The translations under genes were made by a program, and so were the position numbers. A stretch of 64,000 nucleotides of DNA from Alphaproteobacteria bacterium (GTDB lineage: Bacteria; Pseudomonadota; Alphaproteobacteria; Acetobacterales; Acetobacteraceae). Every line of letters starts with the position of its first letter. Within the stretch, counting starts at the first letter, position 1. Where the stretch lies: contig JADZEB010000016.1 in NCBI GenBank assembly GCA_020850755.1, positions 124,001-188,000 of the forward strand, in the 5' to 3' direction. The notes under the pieces were generated by a model that ran no database searches, was not told where the DNA came from, and saw only the letters and a list, made by a program, of their open reading frames with translations. Of this stretch, positions 62,043 to 64,000 are shown piece after piece.

Positions 62043-62864
62043 CTAGAAGCCGCCGCCGGGCGCGGTCGGGTCGATCGTCTTCAAGTGTTCCACAAGCGCG
62101 ACCGTTGTCGCAACGACATGATCGGCGAACACCTTGCCGGCTGCCGGATTGGCCGCCGCGGGGTGGCCGGACGCGATGCCGTTGTCGCAATGGTCGGTAA
62201 CGTTGATCGGCACGTTGACCTCGAGCGCGCCCATCCTCACGGCGCCAAGGCCGGCGGTAGGCAGGCCCAGGAGCCTGCGGCCGGGATTGGGCTTCTCGGC
62301 GAGATCCGGGCGCATCAGCCCCGGGAACAGATGCATGTAGACCGACGACACCGGGTCGGCGCCATGGCCGAAGGACCTGGCCCCCGCCTCGCCATGCGCT
62401 GCCTTCCAAACCTCGGGCGTCATCATGCGCCACACATTGACCCAGGGCACGATCACGCCGCGCTCCCGCCGCACGATCCGCAGGGTCTCGTCGATCAGGG
62501 GGTGGTTGCCCGAGTGGCCGTTGAAGACGAGCAGCCGGTCGAGCCCGTGATCGAGGAACCCGTCCAGCACGTCGCGCAGCACGGCGCGGAAGGTCCCCGC
62601 CCGGAACTGGATGCCGCCTGGCACCGGCCTGAAATAGTCGGCATAGCCGAACGGGATGGTGGGAGCGGCGACTGCGCCCGCCTGTGCGGCGATGCGGTCG
62701 GCGAGAGCCTCGGTCAGCATCCAGTCGCCCATCGGCGCGTTCGGCCCCTGCTCCTCCTGGCTGCCGAGGGGGATCAGGATGACCGGCTTCTCGCGCGCGA
62801 TGCGCTGGCGGAACTCGACAAAGGTCATGTCCTTGAGAAGGTGCTTCTGCGGCGCCGCGCTCAT
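62043..62864 (-). CDS. Creatininase-family amidohydrolase
   Basis: A 273-residue metal-dependent amidohydrolase (creatininase, FAPy deformylase and MftE family). The N-terminal KPVILIPLGSQEEQGPNAPMGDW carries the family's G-S-x-E-Q-x-G-P segment, though His/Asn at the first metal position reads N (GPNAPMGD) where many members have H. LLVFNGHSGNHPLIDETL is the second metal motif and the C-terminal region has DHCDNGIASGHPA. It lies between dctM and dctP of one TRAP system (15- and 52-base gaps). I infer that the imported compound is a cyclic amide or is processed by this enzyme. Confidence 0.88.
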   Translation of the reverse strand: MSAAPQKHLLKDMTFVEFRQRIAREKPVILIPLGSQEEQGPNAPMGDWMLTEALADRIAAQAGAVAAPTIPFGYADYFRPVPGGIQFRAGTFRAVLRDVLDGFLDHGLDRLLVFNGHSGNHPLIDETLRIVRRERGVIVPWVNVWRMMTPEVWKAAHGEAGARSFGHGADPVSSVYMHLFPGLMRPDLAEKPNPGRRLLGLPTAGLGAVRMGALEVNVPINVTDHCDNGIASGHPAAANPAAGKVFADHVVATTVALVEHLKTIDPTAPGGGF

Positions 62865-62879
62865 GCCACTCGTTCTCCG

Positions 62880-64000
62880 TCAGGCTGGCCCGAACACCAT
62901 GTCCGGGATCCAGAGGCTCAGCTCCGGGATGTAGGCAATCAGAAGGATCGCAATGCCGATCGGGATGTACCAGGGCATCATGGCGCGGCACATCTCGGCG
63001 AAGCTGATGCCGGCGATATCCTGGGCGATGTACATCAGCACGCCTACCGGCGGCGTGCCGCCGCCGACGATCAGCACGAACACCATCAGCACACCGAAAT
63101 GCACGGGATCGATGCCGAAGCTCCCCACCACCGGAACCAGTATGGGTGTGAGAACGATCTCGGCCGAGGATGCCACCATGAACAGGCCGACCACCAGCAG
63201 GAACACGATCATGATCGCCATGACGACATGGCGGTTGGCAGTGAGCGCGCCAAGCGCGGTGGCGATGACCTGCGGCACCTGCTCACGCAGCATGATCCAG
63301 GAGAAGGCCGAGGCGATCGCGACAATGAACAGGATGCGCGAACTCGACAGCCCGACGCTCACCGACAAGGACCAAGCCTCGCGCAGGCTGACATTGCGAT
63401 AGACGATGACACCAAGAACGAGGCCGTAGAGCACCGCGACCGCGGCCGCTTCGGTAGGCGTGAAGGCGCCGGTCAGCATGCCGCCGACGATGATCACCGG
63501 CAGGAGCAGCGCCGGAGTGCCTCGGCCAAGGCCGTGCGCCATCTCCGCCATCGTCGCGCGCGGATAGCGCGGATAGCCCTTGCGCTTGGCAATGACATGG
63601 CAGAACACCATCTGCACGGCAATGATGGTCGCGCCCGGCACGATCCCGGCCAGCAGCATCCGGCCCGCCGACACATCGGCCAGGGCCGCATAGATCACCA
63701 TCGCTGTTGACGGCGGAATGATCGGCCCCACGATCGCCGAGGCAACCGTGCAGGATGCGGCGAACCCCGCCGGGTAGCCCTCCTTCTTCATGGCCGGTAT
63801 CAGGATCGAGCCCGACGCGGCGACATCGGCCGTGGCCGAGCCGGACATGCCGGCGAAGATCATCGAGGAGAAGACGTTGATCTGCGCCAGCCCGCCCGGC
63901 AGGTGGCCCACCAGCACGCGCGTCATGTCCATGATGCGGTCGGTGAGCTTGCAGGCGTTCATCAACTCGCCCGCAAGGTAGAAGAACGGGATCGCGAGGA
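62880..64000 (-). CDS. dctM: TRAP transporter large permease DctM (5' partial)
   Basis: The reading frame stays open to the right edge (IPFFYLAGELMNACKLTDRI at the visible start), so the true start, and probably the DctQ gene, lie beyond the window. Family landmarks are FAGMSGSATADVAASGSILIPAMKKEGYP, GPIIPPSTAMVIYAA and FTPTEAAAVAVLYGLVLG. The C-terminal repeat has GGGTPPVGVLMYIAQDIAG. It is the first visible gene of the minus-strand run dctM, creatininase, dctP, ABM-like. Confidence 0.94.
   Translation of the reverse strand, partial: LAIPFFYLAGELMNACKLTDRIMDMTRVLVGHLPGGLAQINVFSSMIFAGMSGSATADVAASGSILIPAMKKEGYPAGFAASCTVASAIVGPIIPPSTAMVIYAALADVSAGRMLLAGIVPGATIIAVQMVFCHVIAKRKGYPRYPRATMAEMAHGLGRGTPALLLPVIIVGGMLTGAFTPTEAAAVAVLYGLVLGVIVYRNVSLREAWSLSVSVGLSSSRILFIVAIASAFSWIMLREQVPQVIATALGALTANRHVVMAIMIVFLLVVGLFMVASSAEIVLTPILVPVVGSFGIDPVHFGVLMVFVLIVGGGTPPVGVLMYIAQDIAGISFAEMCRAMMPWYIPIGIAILLIAYIPELSLWIPDMVFGPA

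Overview
The window reads as a chromosomal stretch of a GC-rich alphaproteobacterium. A Rhodospirillales/Acetobacteraceae-like host is my best inference. The basis is the very high GC with strong third-position bias, many GTG starts, frequent ATGA/GTGA stop-start overlaps, many twin-arginine (Tat) solute-binding proteins, TctC-type receptors, and an MCP-PilZ fusion. I saw no rRNA, tRNA, CRISPR array, phage or transposase gene. Almost all of it is accessory transport and catabolism, with about 50 protein genes.

Layout. 1-1353 (+) is the end of a nitrate/sulfonate/taurine-type ABC importer. 1560-2279 (-) is an orphan livF. 2665-4731 (-) is a chemoreceptor carrying a C-terminal PilZ domain. 4840-12271 (-) is one operon-like run: livF, a Tat substrate-binding protein, a NodB-fold hydrolase of the imidase/PuuE type, livH, livM, livG, a 3-hydroxyacyl-CoA/carnitine-dehydrogenase-like enzyme and a beta-keto-acid cleavage enzyme. 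12493-23223 (-) holds hyuA, hyuB, tctB, tctA, tctC, a fumarate-reductase-like flavoprotein, a tiny [2Fe-2S] protein and a DppA-like receptor. 23398-29269 mixes single genes: ketopantoate-reductase-like, TctC-like, carboxymuconolactone-decarboxylase-like, MmgE/PrpD and a DppA-like receptor.

29403-32245 (-) is an atypical dihydropyrimidinase, an unknown 127-residue protein and a CobW-type metallochaperone. 32412-42922 (+) is central-carbon-like: an FMN hydroxy-acid oxidase, a three-gene 2-oxoacid:ferredoxin oxidoreductase with a GltD-like flavoprotein, malate synthase G, and E1 alpha/beta of a 2-oxoacid dehydrogenase. 42994-54672 (+) carries a TRAP transporter, an MFS carrier, a class III aminotransferase, an M20 peptidase, a DppA-like receptor, an SDR, a metallo-beta-lactamase-fold hydrolase and a second FMN hydroxy-acid oxidase. 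54954-58130 (+) is a large RTX protein behind an AT-rich leader. 58318-59726 (+) pairs a Vgb-like beta-propeller with a c-type cytochrome. 59739-64000 (-) holds a histidine phosphatase, a small ABM-like protein and a TRAP system interrupted by a creatininase-family gene.

How it fits together. The recurring theme is uptake of small nitrogenous or carboxylic compounds followed by ring-amide or imide opening (HyuAB, dihydropyrimidinase, NodB-type hydrolase, creatininase) and feeding of the products into 2-oxoacid and glyoxylate metabolism. Specific substrates cannot be read from the sequence. The most unusual non-coding signal is a pair of near-identical 130-bp double-hairpin elements (29277-29406 and 60479-60608). 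Each is bounded by CTAG, and each supplies the stop codon of a minus-strand gene.
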